A stretch of DNA of 64,000 nt from Anaeramoeba flamelloides (lineage: Eukaryota > Metamonada > Anaeramoebidae). The stretch covers positions 15,686,001-15,750,000 of the forward strand of contig JANTQA010000023.1 in the NCBI GenBank assembly GCA_027625915.1. Reading direction: 5' to 3'. This document shows positions 1 through 13,081 of this stretch, one piece after another (position 1 is the first letter of the stretch; the number at the start of each line of letters is the position of its first letter). The notes beneath the pieces were generated by a model. That model did not search any database and was not told the DNA's origin. It saw nothing but the letters and a program-made list of their open reading frames with translations. A program made the position numbers and the translations under genes.

Positions 1-290
1 TAATTAAAGATAACATTGTGTTTTTTTTAATTTTTTTACCAATTACTTCTTATAAACCCTCCTTTTTAAATTTTTTTTTTTTTCACTTTTTCCTTTTTTT
101 CTTTTCAAAATTTTGCTTTTTGCTTTTTAACCATTTAAAATTTGGGTATGTCTTTCTCTTGAATAATCGTGAAAACTATGATTTTATACTTAAACCACCC
201 CTTTCGTAATTTAAGTAAAGGTTAATTTAAAGAGTGTAATTTACACTTTTTCAATAATATAAATAATAAACTCAATTTTTTTTTATGTGC
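1..290 (+). repeat. Dispersed repeat R5, fragment
   Basis: The sequence from taattaaagataacat through the T-rich tract, the tcttataaaccct motif and the tgtctttct motif matches 46170-46400 and, as reverse complement, 43480-43740. It is probably cut by the window edge. No gene is supported; the 63-residue frame here is F-rich low complexity. Confidence 0.6.
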
Positions 291-865
291 ACGAATATTC
301 GTTAATTTGATGATACTTTGGGTATTATTTTTTATTAAATTTATTTTTTTATCTTTACCTTCTTCCCTTTCTATATTATTTTGTACCATCACTCCTTCCA
401 TTCAATAAAATTAACATGGCCAAGTTTTCTTTTAAACGTAAATGTCTTTAAAAAATACCTTCGTTGTTATTGTTTTTTTAGAAATTATATTCATTTATGG
501 TTTGCGGTGCCTAGAAAATGAAAAAAAAGATTATCTCGTGTTCGGTGTAAAGTATTGTTATTTTGGTTCTTCGTTGATTGGTCTGTAACAGAGTATGAAT
601 TTTAATGTTTTTTAAAAAATGTTTTTTGGCAATTTCAATTTAATTATTTTTTTTCTTCCGAAAGCCAAATTTGGGAATGAAAGTATTTTTTTTTTATTTA
701 AGGGATTTAACCATAACAAAAAAAATTTTTTTCACTATCTTTCCAAAATTCAAAAGTGATCAAAAATCCCAATTATTTATAAGGGTAAAACATTTCGATT
801 CCGAGTATTTAACGACGACGTTTGCAATTCAAATTCAAAGATTTATGTGTTTTTATCCTGGTTTG
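291..865. other. Non-coding AT-rich stretch
   Basis: Only A/T runs and short spurious frames are seen; nothing can be assigned. Confidence 0.5.
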
Positions 866-1950
866 GTTGTTGGTAAATCTCTCAAAGTTTTTTCCAGAGA
901 GATCTAAGAAGTAAAAAATGACAAATTTTTACAAAAAATGTCTGAATTTTCCATACTCGTATCTCGAAATGACAAAGATGGTTGGCAAAAATCGAATTTT
1001 TGAGAAAATAAGTTTTTATATCATTTTTTAAAACCCTTACAAATTAGTGTGGGCTTTCTATGACTTTTTTTTGATTTGTGAGTTAAGATGAGAAGGTTTT
1101 AAAAAATGACATAGAAGGTCAAAAATTAGAAAAGAGAAAAATTTTGGATGAAAAAGTTTGTTGTTTCACAATTATGACATTTTTTGACTAGTGTCTTGGA
1201 TAATTGTATTGGTATTGGATCAAATCCACCAAAATCCACATTTCAAAAAATTGAAAGGATCATTTTTTCTCAACTGACTCAATATTTTTTTTTTTAATAA
1301 AAAAAACTGACTAATTTTGGCAAATATTATTTCGAAAAGATCCTTGAATGCAAAAATCTTCAAAACCTTTCCCACACAACCTCAACCGAATTTATATTGA
1401 CACAACAAATTGGGTTTTGAGAGAAAGGATCCAAATAAAAAAAATTTTATCAAAAAAGCACCAAAAAAATGTGAAGTGCGTTTGGCATGGATCATATTGT
1501 TCCACAACCAATTCTGGGGGATACTCTCCTCTTAGTCATGGTGGAGAGATTTATTCAAGGAAAAACAACAAGAACCAAACAAAAAACAAGAGAAACCCTC
1601 AGCCCCTTTGTCGTGAATTAATCTGATTTAGGAATTACTAGAACAATTAAAGTAACCCAACATTCAAAAATCCTAACAATGTAATCTTCGAAAGTTAGAG
1701 TTGTTTATTGAGAAGTGTTTTTTCAAGATCTTCAATTTTTCGTGCAAGAAACTAGTGGTGATTTTTCTTTTTCATTTTCACGTTCCTTAACAAGGTGTTC
1801 GAGTTCACGTATCTCAAAATTTCTTTTTGATTTTTCATTAAAAAAATGACTTAAAATGATTTTTTGAACCAAATTGGAGAATATTTTAAAGATCATGCTT
1901 TCATAATGTAAAAGAGATTGGAGTGTATTGGTTTGAGACAAATTGTTGAA
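866..1950. repeat. Dispersed repeat R1, copy 1
   Basis: About 1.1 kb is repeated in the same orientation at 2796-3895. Shared landmarks in order are ggtaaatctctcaaagtttt, gatctaagaagtaaaaaatg, the cccacacaacctc block and the aagttagagttgtttattga block near the right end. The copies differ by many substitutions and indels. The 92-residue frame at 1348-1626 is not kept in copy 2, so I read the repeat as non-coding. No clear terminal inverted repeats were seen. Confidence 0.7.
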
Positions 1951-2795
1951 TTGCAAACGTAGTCGTTAAACTACTTGTGATTTTTTTTTTTTAATTTTTT
2001 TATTTAAATAAGTTAAATTTTCAAAGCCGAAGAAAGATGCTGATGTAGATGTATTTTAAAATCTTCTATTTTAGTTAAACAAAAAAATTATAATATCACA
2101 CTCACGCTTTCTGGAGTGGTTTTTAAAACCATTATTTTTTTATTTATTTCTCAATGCCATAAAGTAAAAATAAATCATTTCTATGTAACTTAAATTGGAT
2201 GGTTATAGATTATATCGCTCTTTTAAATTCTTTCAACAAATGAATTTAAAAAGAGAAACAATTGTGAATGATTTTGATTTAAAACTATTAATAATATTTA
2301 TAAAAAAAATAAATTGGGGATTTTTTGAGAAGATCGAAAATCTCCAAATTATTAATAAATGGTGATTTTCATTTAAAATTGTAATTACTCTAATCTTAAA
2401 GTATCAATAAATCGTGATCTGTAACAAAATTTCAATAATGATTAAAATAATTTGTTTTCAGATGACTTTTCTTTTTCTTCTTTTTTTTTCATTTATTTCT
2501 GTCAATCCAAAAAGCATAAATTCAGTGGTTGACCAAATAATTAATAATCAGAAAGAAGTTGAAAATTAAAAATGATTAATTTTTTTTTTTTTTTTGATAA
2601 AAATGGGAATTACTCATTCAAAGTAAATAATAATATTGAAGAAAATAGAGGTATTTCCATGTGATATTAACAATCTCAAAAAAAAAGCATTCAACCTAGA
2701 ATTGGACTCTACCTGTAGAATTTAAAGTTAAGTTAAGAACTACGTTTCAAATTGAAAATGGATGTTATGTATGTTTGCTCTAAACAGTATTTAGG
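1951..2795. other. Spacer between R1 copies
   Basis: AT-rich spacer without a supportable gene or repeat. Confidence 0.5.
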
Positions 2796-3895
2796 GGTTG
2801 GTAAATCTCACAAAGTTTTGTCCAGTTAGATCTAAGAAGTAAAAAAATGAAATATTTTCCCTAAAATTGTCTGTCCTCGTTTCTGTGATTTCTGTGATAA
2901 TATCAAAAAATGAAAAAGAGGATCGGAAAAAATCAGCTTTTTGAGAAAATTTCCCTTTAGAACAATTTTGAAACCCCTGGAACCTTGTCTAGATTTTTTA
3001 TAGTTATAGAAAGTAAATTAAGAGGGTTTTAAAAGTTGTTCTAAAGTGTCAAAATGTAGTAAATTGAAAATTTTTTGATGACTTATCATTTTTTATTTCC
3101 TACAAAGATATATTTTGATAAAAAGACACGGAGGTGGGTTTGGTATATATTAAATTTATCAAAATTCACATTTCCTAAAAATGAAAGATCATTTTTTCTC
3201 AACTGACTGACACAATATAATTTTTTTTCAAAATAAAAAAAACTGACTAATTTTTGCAAATTTAATTTCCAAAAGATCGTTTCATGAAAAATTCCCACAC
3301 AACCTCGGCACAAAATTTGTCTTGATACAACTAATTAGGTTTTGGGAAAAACAAGACAAACAAAAAAAAAAATATCACACAAAAATAAAAAAGATGTTTT
3401 GAGTATTTTGTAAGGATCGCTTCTTTTTCAAAAATCAAATCGATGATAGACTATATCGCAGAAGATTTGTTATTAACTTCAATTTTTGAAAAAACAAACA
3501 AAAAGAACCAACACAAAACCGAAAAAATTAAGAGAAAACCAAAACTCTTTTATCGGAATTATAATCTGATTTATAGAGACACAGAAAAATCCATGTAATT
3601 CAATGATCAAAAATCATAGAAAATGTGATTTTTTAAAGTTAGAGTTGTTTATTGAAAATGTTTGAAATTATCGTCATTTTTTTAAGGTTTGAAAATCTCG
3701 GTTATTTTTCTTTTTCAAATTTACCTTTCTTAGCAAGGTGTTATTAGTTTAAGTATGTCAAAATTTTTTGATCATTTTTCTTTCATAAAAAATACACAGA
3801 AAATGCAATTTTGATCCGAATTGGAGAATATTTTGAAGATCCTGAGTTCTCATTTTAGATGGTATTGTATATAACAGGTGTTGAGACTATTTGAT
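2796..3895. repeat. Dispersed repeat R1, copy 2
   Basis: Second, diverged copy of the 1.1-kb repeat at 866-1950 in the same orientation. Near 2880 it adds a short tandem of a 'tttctgtga' unit. No frame is shared with copy 1. Confidence 0.7.
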
Positions 3896-4697
3896 AAATC
3901 CGAAACTTAGTTGTTAAGAAGTGGCATAGCAAAACAAAAACAAAAAGTCTGAAACAGTCTTCATCTTGATGGATGTATGCTCCTCCCCCCCTCGTTTTGA
4001 GAAATATTTCGAATTTAAACAATCACATTTAAAATTTCCAGATATTTAAGAAAGTAATTAACCATAAAGACAAAGAAAAATAAAAAAATCATGAAGAGGT
4101 TAGTAATGTCCAAATATTTATTTATATAGTATTATATGATGTGATACTAGGTTTAGAGTCATATCTTACCTCAAATGATTACTATTGTTGATGAAAAAGG
4201 CAAGATCAAATGATTGGTCAATTTATAACGAAAAAAATAATCTTTTTGTTCTGATCATTAATTTACCTTTGTTTTTTTTTCTTCATATTTCGTAAAACAA
4301 TTTTTTTGGAAGATCTGTTTATCTGCGTTGATCAACAACAATTTTTCAATTTAAAAATGTTGAATAATATGTTGAAATTTAGTTAACTATTAAAAAGTTA
4401 TTAATTTTAAAACACAGATATTTCGTCGATTATCACAATTGGCATTTTATTATGTATTAATACAATATCACAATTCTCAATAATATCGAGATTTATTAAA
4501 TTATATTGTGAATTGAGCAAAATGAAAATCATACTTTAATTTATTGCAAATTTGAAAGAAGATTTATAGAATCAAAATAGAAATTTTCAATTTTATTCAA
4601 ATGAATTTAGTTTTAACCTCTTGTAAAAAAGAGAAATTTCTGAAATGAAAAATAAATAAAATTCTCAAACTCATTTTGAGATTCTCGTTGTTTTTTT
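3896..4697. other. Non-coding AT-rich stretch
   Basis: No gene or clear repeat is visible, apart from a short C-run near 3985. Confidence 0.45.
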
Positions 4698-5075
4698 TTT
4701 AGAAAACTAAATTAAGATTCAAATACTTCTGATGACTATATCTATTTAGATACTCTTTGAATTAGAAGTCTCAAATTTAGTCACTCCAAAATTCTCTCTT
4801 TAACAGATTAGATGAGGTTTCATCTAACCCTTAACTATAAATCCAATACATTTTTTTGTTGAGCTCTCTCCAAAATTTTTAACACACCAATAATTTATTA
4901 GTATTGACAATTAATTATTTTTTTGTTTTGTGAGTATTGTAATTTATAAACAATTTTTCACATTTCAATTATTAAATGGTTCTAATTGAGTATTTCTTCT
5001 AGAATTGATTAAATGAGATTTTTTTTTCAAAAAATTGAATTTTGGTGAGTTCAAAATTTTTAATTGGAGTTTAGT
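4698..5075 (+). repeat. Dispersed repeat R3, partial copy
   Basis: From agaaaactaaattaagattc to ttaattggagtttagttt this matches 35587-35960 closely; by eye well over 85 percent of bases agree. It keeps a ~150-bp inner block (4700-4850) that the R3 copies at 19690 and 60170 lack, so those two arrangements are sub-types. The second half carries the core 'ccaaaatttttaacacac' found in all copies. Confidence 0.75.
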
Positions 5076-6296
5076 TTAGTATATGGAAAAAAAATTTAAA
5101 GATTTTCATTTTTTTACTTTTTATTTTTGTAATTTGTTTTTTGTTTGGACTTGGAATAAATGCATAATAACGCTTGGCTTAATTTTAGGTCTTTTTAGTT
5201 TGCTTTTTTTTTTTTTTTATTGATATTTTTCTTCTTCTAACAACAAACAAAAAGTTATCTAATAATAAAAAAGGTATCATAAAGTCTAAAATAAAATAAT
5301 AAATAGAAAGATTTTGTATTAAAATAAAATTGTATATTTCAAGAAGCAAAATTTTAGGAAACAGTAGCGTTAGAAGACCTTTCAGTGGTCGTATATAATT
5401 TTTTTTTTTATTATCACATTTCTATTACATATTTGGTTTTTTTTTTTTTTTTCTATTTTTATTTTTTTTTTCTCACATTAAATAATCAAAAAATAAATAT
5501 CTCCTTTGAAATTTCAATAAATTTTCATTTATTTTTCATATATTTTTCATTTATATTTTGACATTTTTCATTTAATCCCTTAAAACATTAATAAAAAAAA
5601 CATGAAATTTCTTGGTAACTTCCATTGGCGATTTCAATAAAAATTTCCAAGAGATTTACCGGTAACTTCCATTGACTATTTCAATGACGGTTCATTAAAT
5701 TTCATTAAAAAATTCAATAGATTTTAAATCAAATTTCATTTTATTTTCATAAAAGTTTTGTTAAAAAAATGACTCGAATTCATAGCATTTTTTTTTCTCA
5801 TGTGTAGTAATTTTTTTCTATACTTTAGTTTTATGAGACGAATAGAGCATTTTTAAACCCATTAGATTATTATCCATTCAAAAAAAATATCCTAAAGTTG
5901 AAATTAAACTAAAATTCATTGCCACATTGATTTTAAAAGGTTTTACCCAAAATAGACCTTATTTTTTAGATCAGTGACTTTTAAAAATCAAAGTACTACT
6001 AGTAACAATAAATACAATAGCCTCAAAAATTTGAAGTTTCTGGAGTGTTGAGATAATTTTGTAAATAAACTTTATTATTCAAGGAATAAAGGTAAATTAA
6101 AGTGTTAGTTTTATCGAACTTTTATTTTTCAATTTTATTTTTTCAGACTAGTGGAACAGAGTTCCAAATTAATATGCCAATTTTTGTTTTTCATTAGCTT
6201 GTAAAAATGTTTCTGTTTTTTCTTAGAATTGTGATGAAACACTATTTTGCGAAATGAAACAAAAACTTTTTCGTTTATTAAATGGAAAAGAACAGT
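5076..6296. other. Non-coding, low-complexity stretch
   Basis: Mostly T-runs and 'ttttcattta' units (5510-5580). At 5605-5695 two imperfect copies of 'ggtaacttccattg' plus 'atttcaat' lie in tandem. No gene is supported. Confidence 0.5.
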
Positions 6297-6770
6297 AACT
6301 GTTGAGAGAAAAATGTTGGACACAGAAAAATGGTTGGACACCATTTTTAATTGGGAACCTTACTGAAATTGAAAATCAAATCCTATTGATAACTAGGTGA
6401 ATTTTATATAAATCCAGGTTTAAAGGTGTTAAAAGTTCATTAATCTGTGGTTTGTGTAGAATACTCATTTGAATGGTTGATAACTAAAGTAGATCATGCA
6501 ATTTTAACAAAAATCCAAGTTGTAGTAAAGTTTACTATTAATTCTGAAAATGGTAATTTTTAAACTTGATTTAGATTATAAGAGATAAGGTTTTGAAAAA
6601 GTAGAATTACATTAATCGTTATTCTAATAAGTAGATTATTGTTATTTTCTTTACTTATTTCACAAATGATTGAAATTAAAAATCATTTTCAGTAATGTTC
6701 CCAATTAAAAATGCTGTCCAACCATTTTTCTGTGTCCAACATTTTTCTCTCTACAGTAAATTGAAATTGG
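6297..6770. mobile_element. MITE family 2, palindromic DNA element
   Basis: About 75 bp at 6300-6378 returns as its reverse complement at 6690-6766. Both arms carry gagagaaaaatgttggacac and tttttaattgggaac. The ~310-bp centre has no coding capacity. Ends like this are typical of non-autonomous DNA transposons. The inner motif tttttaattggga recurs at 14275 and, in part, at 24495 and 63210, so these elements are probably related. Confidence 0.75.
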
Positions 6771-7089
6771 TGATCTCTCTTTATTTGGTTGGTTCTTTTT
6801 TCTGATATACTTTGGGCTGGTATATTTTTAGGCAAACCAACAATCCTAAACGAAAGCCACATTTCAGAATTTGATAAAGATAAAAAGCCGAAATTTTGTC
6901 TCATTAAAAGCTCAAAGACAATCATCAAAAATAAAAAAAGACTAATTTTGTTAATCTCGAAATGAAGTTCTAAATTAAATAATAAGGTTTCTCAAAACTC
7001 GTTTGGGAGATATAGTCTCATCGCGAAATAATAAATGTAAAAAAAAAAAAAAAATTAAATAAAAAAGAATCATTAAGAAAGTAAACAAT

Positions 7090-7758
7090 TTACGAATTAT
7101 AAAGAATGGTAATAATCTCTGCGTATGGGGTTTTCAAAGTCTTTCCAGGTCGAAATAGATAATAGTTAATCCACAAAGCATATTCTGAATTTGGGCTATG
7201 AGCCTTTAGGCAATAACTCTCGTGGAAACCTTGAATTAAATTTTGAGAGATTCTGTTCTTGTTAAACGATTCAGCAAGTGTGCCACGATCGATCCTTTCA
7301 AAATCGTCGATTATTTCCTCCGAGGGTGTATTTATTGATTTGTCTTCTTCTTCCTTGGTCTTCTTATTTGCAAGATAAATGAGATAAGTTTCATAAAAGC
7401 CAAAAATAAAGTTCAGAATAATTATCAGATCTTTAAAAAAATAATTGACTGGGCTTTTTCGGAAGAAATAAACGCCCTTGGAAATCGAAAGAAAGGATGT
7501 TATTGTCGACATCAAAATGGAAGGCCACAAAGGCCTTGATAGGCCATTCATATAAATGCCCAAGAGGAAAATGATTCTGATGAGTGCGAAGATTGCCAGA
7601 TCAATCACACACGTCTCATAGGCGTAATTTTTCACTTCATTATAAAAAAAGCTTTTCAAATTCGGTAACCCAGAGAGGATCCAAAAGGTGACATAAAAAA
7701 AGAATTCTACCAGATAAAGTATTAGTGCTTGCTTTCTAAACCCCATTATAACAAGCAA
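7090..7758 (-). CDS. Multipass membrane protein, family unknown
   Basis: A 222-residue frame on the minus strand. The start is either the ATG at 7758 or the one at 7746 (MGFRKQ...). I see four hydrophobic segments, at about residues 11-32, 50-70 (VIDLAIFALIRIIFLLGIY), 75-98 and 106-130. A charged stretch (KKTKEEEDK) and a ~85-residue soluble tail follow. The tail includes FHESYCLKAH and a YYLFRPGKTLKTPY segment. Composition is clearly richer in G/C than the flanks, which supports real coding. There is no recognisable domain, so location and role are unknown beyond a membrane-anchored protein with its tail on one face. Intron-free as read; extra exons cannot be excluded. Confidence 0.75.
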   Translation of the reverse strand: MLVIMGFRKQALILYLVEFFFYVTFWILSGLPNLKSFFYNEVKNYAYETCVIDLAIFALIRIIFLLGIYMNGLSRPLWPSILMSTITSFLSISKGVYFFRKSPVNYFFKDLIIILNFIFGFYETYLIYLANKKTKEEEDKSINTPSEEIIDDFERIDRGTLAESFNKNRISQNLIQGFHESYCLKAHSPNSEYALWINYYLFRPGKTLKTPYAEIITILYNS

Positions 7759-9839
7759 AAATCTTTGTTTTGTTTATGTTTTGTGAGTTTGGTGAATAGT
7801 TTGAAAAAAATGTTTACATGGTTTGCAAAATAATTTACTTTTATAATCCTAACCTTTTGGTGTCAAAGGAGTGAATTTTGGTTTTTTAGATAAATAGAAA
7901 AGTCTTTTTTTTTAAAATCAATTTCACTCATTTTTTCATATTATTTTGGAATTTGATGACAATTAATTTTAAAAAAATTTGTTGTGAATTTGGCTTTCGA
8001 GAACAGCCTATTGTTTCATTTTTGTTTCTCCTTTCGAATTATTTTTCACTTAACTTGGAATCTTCCTCTTTTCATTTGGTTGGAGATTAAGTCGGATACA
8101 CTCAAGGTTTCATTTTGGAATTGAATAAACTCGTGTTTATTTCTTGTTTTTTTTCAAACCCATGGTTAAACTTCAAGAAATCCACAATTAGAATGATAAA
8201 AATCCGAGAGTTACATTCGTAAAGCTTTTCATAAAATATTTTGTGAAAATTAGATAAATGGATGTAAATATATTTTTTATGAAAAATAAAGGAAATAACC
8301 CAAAATCGTTTTTTTGGTTGATAATGAAGAAAATGACACCTAATTAAACTTTAAAAGAATTATAAGAAAGAAAAGAACACAGTCAAATGTTTAAAACTGA
8401 TATCAAACAATTTTCAGAATGTTAAAATATATGATACTTTTTGTCTTTAAAGTTAATTTTGGATTCTTGCAAAATTAGTTAAATTTTGAAATATTTTTTA
8501 AAAAAAAGTCGAATCCAAATCAAGATCAAAGAATATTAAGAATTAGGATTGTACTGTAAATAATAAAATAAAAAGATCACAATTTTCATTCAGCTTTCCA
8601 AAAAAAAACACCTCTCTCAATAATTATAAATCAACAAAGTACCTAATTCTATTCAGTTAAAATTAATAACTTAAGCTTGAATTAATCAAAATAGTGAAAT
8701 GTACCCTGATTTAAAAAATCTTTTTTTAGAAAGCTGAATGAAAATTTTGTTCCATTCATTGAGAAATAAATAGTAGTCCGGGGTTTTCTTATTACCGTTT
8801 CCTCATGTTAATTAAAGTCGATTCTTTCTAATAAAAATGTTTTTTGTATAAAAATAAAAGTAAACCCCAAAACAATTTTTTTTTGATTTAATATTTTTTA
8901 AATCTAAAAATTACAACTTTACAATAGAATTCTTTATCTTTAATGGTCAAGATTTTAATCAATATCTTTTATTAGTCTGAGCTTATTCTCCTTGAAATCT
9001 TTCCAAGTCTATTGTGAATTTATAAAATGAACATATCTGGTATTCTCAAAAATTTATTGTAAAATCTAAAGAATAATCTCAGATTCCCAAAAAAAATAAG
9101 GTCAAAGATCAAGATTAAGATCTAATATTTCATGTGTACAAAATTCAATAAAACATTGAGTACTCCTTTTTAACGTTATAATTATAATCAAGAAAGGTAA
9201 AGAAATCCTTTTATTTTTTCTTATTTTAATTCGATTTACTTTCAATTAAATTGTTAAATTATAATAAGTGTTTCAGATTTGCAAACCCTATTATTATATA
9301 TGAAATAATAATAACAAATATCAACTCTTAAAATAAAAAAAAAAAACTTTTAAAACAAATTAAACATAAGAATTTATCTAAATATAAAAGGATTAATTTT
9401 TAATATTTTATTAAAAATACAAAAAAAATGAACTTTTTTTTTAGGTTAGTGCTACTCAGAAAACAATTAAAAATTAATTTCATAAAATTATAATTATAAC
9501 AAAATAAGTAAAACAAAGATAATAAATATTTTTAAAATTAAATAATAAAAAATGATATTTCAAGGGTAGAAAGTATTGTTTTTATGTATAAACTTTAAAC
9601 TGGATTTTAATTATAGAAAAATTCAGGATTAATTCACATTTCACAGATTTTTTTATATGTCATTTATTTTCCTCAAATACCAATTTAAATGATTTATTTT
9701 CAATTTTTTTTTTTGATTCTAAAATTGCCTTAAGAATTTACATCGGAAAAATCATATTGACTGAAATTCAAATTGTAAATAAAACTTTAACATTATAGAT
9801 TGTGAAATTATTTATTATTTTTGAAATAATCAATGTACA
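7759..9839. other. Intergenic, with a small palindrome
   Basis: No gene is assigned. An inverted pair around attttcattcagcttt at 8580 and 8740-8760 makes a ~180-bp palindrome. Its right side (8755-8815) has short open frames on the minus strand in two registers that I cannot interpret. Confidence 0.4.
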
Positions 9840-10015
9840 TACAGCCAGCTCCACTTTTAATTACAAACTTTCAACTATATTTTAGGCACAAAAAAATCTC
9901 AAATTGTGGTACATTTTTGGGAATTTTTTTTACATTAATTATTTTACTATAATCCTACATTTATGTTTTAATTTGAAAAAAAAAAAAATTGGCTTAAATA
10001 TGAAGGTACTGTCCA
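9840..10015. mobile_element. Tc1/mariner-like MITE family 1, worn copy
   Basis: The left half keeps cagccagctccacttttaa, caaactttcaac and the caaaaaaatctcaaatt block. The right half is recognisable only as ttttaatttg and ggcttaaat. It is a decayed copy of the ~197-bp element seen intact at 22251 and elsewhere. Confidence 0.6.
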
Positions 10016-10380
10016 AGTATAAATATCGAATTTGTAACAAATTGAGTTTTGACAATTTTAAAGATAAAAAAAGAGTTTGATGCAGTTATCCAAATGTCGG
10101 CCATAGTAAATAGAATTTATCATTATGTTAATAGACTTTTAATAATTTTAATCAAAATATCGAATTGCGAATAACAATCTTTCAATTTTCAAAATAAATC
10201 ATTTTTGAAAGAAATTATTTACATTCACCAAACGATTTAAGTTTAAAATAGCTTTGAGATAAAAAAAATGGGGTTTTCATTTAATTTTACCAAAATTTTG
10301 GGTAAATACATCAAACTCTTTTTATCTCTAAAATTGTAAAAACTCTCTTTTTTACAACATTCCATATTTAAACTTCTATG
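10005..10380. repeat. Inverted repeat, ~380 bp
   Basis: The stretch gacaattttaaagataaaa plus agagtttgatg (10045-10085) returns inverted as catcaaactctttttatctc plus aaaattgtaaaa (10308-10345). Arms are ~90 bp and worn. Probably an old foldback element. Confidence 0.55.
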
Positions 10381-12054
10381 TCGCCATTAGGTTATATATA
10401 TAAATAGAAATAATTGTATAAAATAAAAATATACTACTATTTGAAGAAAAAGTAAAAACAGTAAACAACTTTTTTAATTGAATAATCATTGGAAATGAAA
10501 AGAAAACCAATTAAAAAGGGTACAAATAAATGATTAAACATATTATTAATGAGTTAAATACAACAATATTATATATTGTAAAATGTATTTAAATTATATT
10601 TTCTTATTCTATTATTAATAAAATTTTTCAAATATTTAACTATTTTTAATATCTCAAAAACCATCATTCAAATTTAAATACAAAATGGAAATTTAAAGTG
10701 AGTTTTTAGGATGGTTGATTATGTAAAAATGTGTTTTTTTTAAAAATTATCTATTTTTCTTCTTTTAATACATTTTATTTTTGATTTTAAAGAATTTTCT
10801 ATTCAAAATCTTTTTTAACTGTTTGTTCCCATTTTACTTTTTTTTTCCATGGTTTTATTTAAATGTAATATTTTTTGAACAATATATCTCATATATTAAA
10901 AAACAATAATATTTTTAATATTATTAACAGAAAAGATGCCATAACTTTATTAGCCCTAGTGGAAAATAAAATTATATGGAAATCTTTAAAAAAATTTCTA
11001 AATCACAATTTAGGAATTCGGAAAAACAAGAGGAACTAAAAACTTCCCCCTTAAACAATAATAAAAAAAAAATAAAAAAAATTAATATTTTTTTAAATTT
11101 TTTTTTTAATAATTTTCTAGTGTTATCTATCTAATATTACCTTGAATATCTCATAAATTACTGTTCATAATTTTTTAAAAACCCATTTATTTACCGAACT
11201 CTTTTTTTGAAATATTGATACCAAACTAAATGAAAAAAAGTGTATTATTTAAAATATTAAAGTAAAAAGATTGAATTATCAAAATTAAAAAAAAATAACT
11301 ATTGAAAATTGCAACCCAATAAAAAATAAGAAAATCTAAAAAAAAAAATTCAATTATTAATTCGGAATTATTTAAAGTTTTCAATTTGATAGAAAATAAA
11401 TCGTTTTGAAAACTAAACTCGTTCACCCAATCAATCAATATTTCTAAGGAAGAATTTTCAAAATATCCTATTTTCTGATCAAATCTTAAATTAAATGAAT
11501 ATTTGAAATTCCAATGAATTTACATTTTATGAATTTCTTAAGAAACTCTAGTCTAATTTATAAATCGAAAAATTTTCATTTTAAAGTATTTTTATTCAAG
11601 AATCAAAAATTATATTTTGTAAAAAAGAATTGGAAATATCAAATATTAAACATGTAATCTATAAATTATTGAATTTTTTTTTTTTATTTTTCATTTTCAT
11701 TTATTGTTTGGTAAGTAAATATATAAGATGAAAAGATCTGATCCACTTCCGTATTTATGAAAAAATTCACATATTAAACGAATGAAAGTATTTGAAACAC
11801 CCAGTTTCACATAAACTGAAGTATTCAAAATTGATAAAATATACCTGCTCCCGTAACGCATTTTAGAAACTTTGATTTTTTAAATTGTTTAACTTAGTTG
11901 GAATCTTTAATCAAAATTTATCCTTATAAATATTTATTGTATTCTTGGAAATAATGTGTAATTTAAAATTCTATTACTCTTCCTTTGGAAATTATTTTAT
12001 GGAGACCAAACTTTTCTTTTGGGCTTGACTAGAATTTCAAAAATATCTTACAGC
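10381..12054. other. Non-coding AT-rich stretch
   Basis: Only A/T-rich DNA with spurious I/F/N/K frames; no gene, RNA or clear repeat. Confidence 0.45.
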
Positions 12055-12762
12055 GCCAAGACAAGGAAAATTTTTTCAAAAAAAAATCTCTAAATTTTGT
12101 ATTTTTCAAATACACTCACAAAATAAACATTATTATACATAACAATTTTCAATGAGGTTTACAACTTTAATAGATATTAATACGAATTGAAAAAAAATGA
12201 AATTTTTCAGTAATATTTTTTTCAATTTTAATTGTTAAATTTTTTGAATTTTTTATTTGACTTACTAGAGAGATAATTTTCAAGTATTTTTAAAATAGTC
12301 TAAAAAGAAACATATTTTTCAATTTTAAAATAGCACAAAATATTTCAATCAAAAGATATCACTAAATTAAATTGAAAATCTGATTGTTTATCTGTTTTTG
12401 GAATATTTTTTATCATTTTATTTTTTTCCATGTTTGAGTTTTTATATACGTTCCCTATTGTTTTTTTTTCTGCAAATTGCTTTAACATATATTCTTTTTT
12501 CAATCTTAATGTTCAATCAAAAATTAATTCATTTCAACTTTTTCCTATAAAAAAATACCCCAAAAATAGGTGTTTTTTTTTCAAACGTCGGTATTTTTGA
12601 AAAGGAGGGTATTCAGGCTTTTCATGAGTTTAATAGCTATCCTTTTTTTATTACATAAAATTATGATAACTTTGAAAAAATAATTTATAATTAAAGTATA
12701 ACTGAAATCCAATTTATATTTTTGGCTAACTTTAATTTTCGGTGTTTAAATTTTCCTTGGGG
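12055..12762 (-). mobile_element. DNA element R2, copy 1
   Basis: About 700 bp whose reverse complement matches 33245-33966. Shared landmarks are ttttttctgcaaattgctt, aaaaaataccccaaaaatag and acaaggaaaattttttc. The ends carry a short inverted repeat, caaggaaaattt, at ~12060 and inverted at ~12750. There is no coding capacity, so it is probably a non-autonomous DNA transposon. Confidence 0.7.
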
Positions 12763-12923
12763 TGACTTATCATCAAAAGTGTTATAGTTGAAAGAAAATA
12801 TATTCAAGTGGATAATAAGCACATACCACAACAACGGTAAGGAGGGGATGTTATAAAATATAATAATGCACTAAGAAACAATTATTATTGATTATTTCCA
12901 GATGTACTTAAAAAAAATACTAA

Positions 12924-13081
12924 TTATGATTTCAAGCTTACTATCTTGTTGAAAAGGATTTTATTAGTTAGTCTGAGAAAACCTAAAATCTCAAAAAGTA
13001 AATATCTTACTTCGTCAAATGCCATCTCTATTGTTTCTTGTCTGTTTTTCTCATTCACCAAAGGATTGATTTGAAAGTTAC
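12924..13081 (-). CDS. Possible terminal exon, unknown gene
   Basis: After a T-rich tract ending in AG (13083-13082) a minus-strand frame stays open for 51 codons, then TAA. It includes NPLVNEKNRQETIEMAFDEV and GFLRLTNKILFNKI. GC-richer codons and the good acceptor suggest coding. No upstream exon or start was found in the ~200 bp before the divergent V-ATPase gene, so this may be a remnant or chance. No family is recognised. Confidence 0.3.

Noticed and set aside
1348-1626. 92-residue frame in R1
   Set aside because: Not preserved in the second R1 copy.
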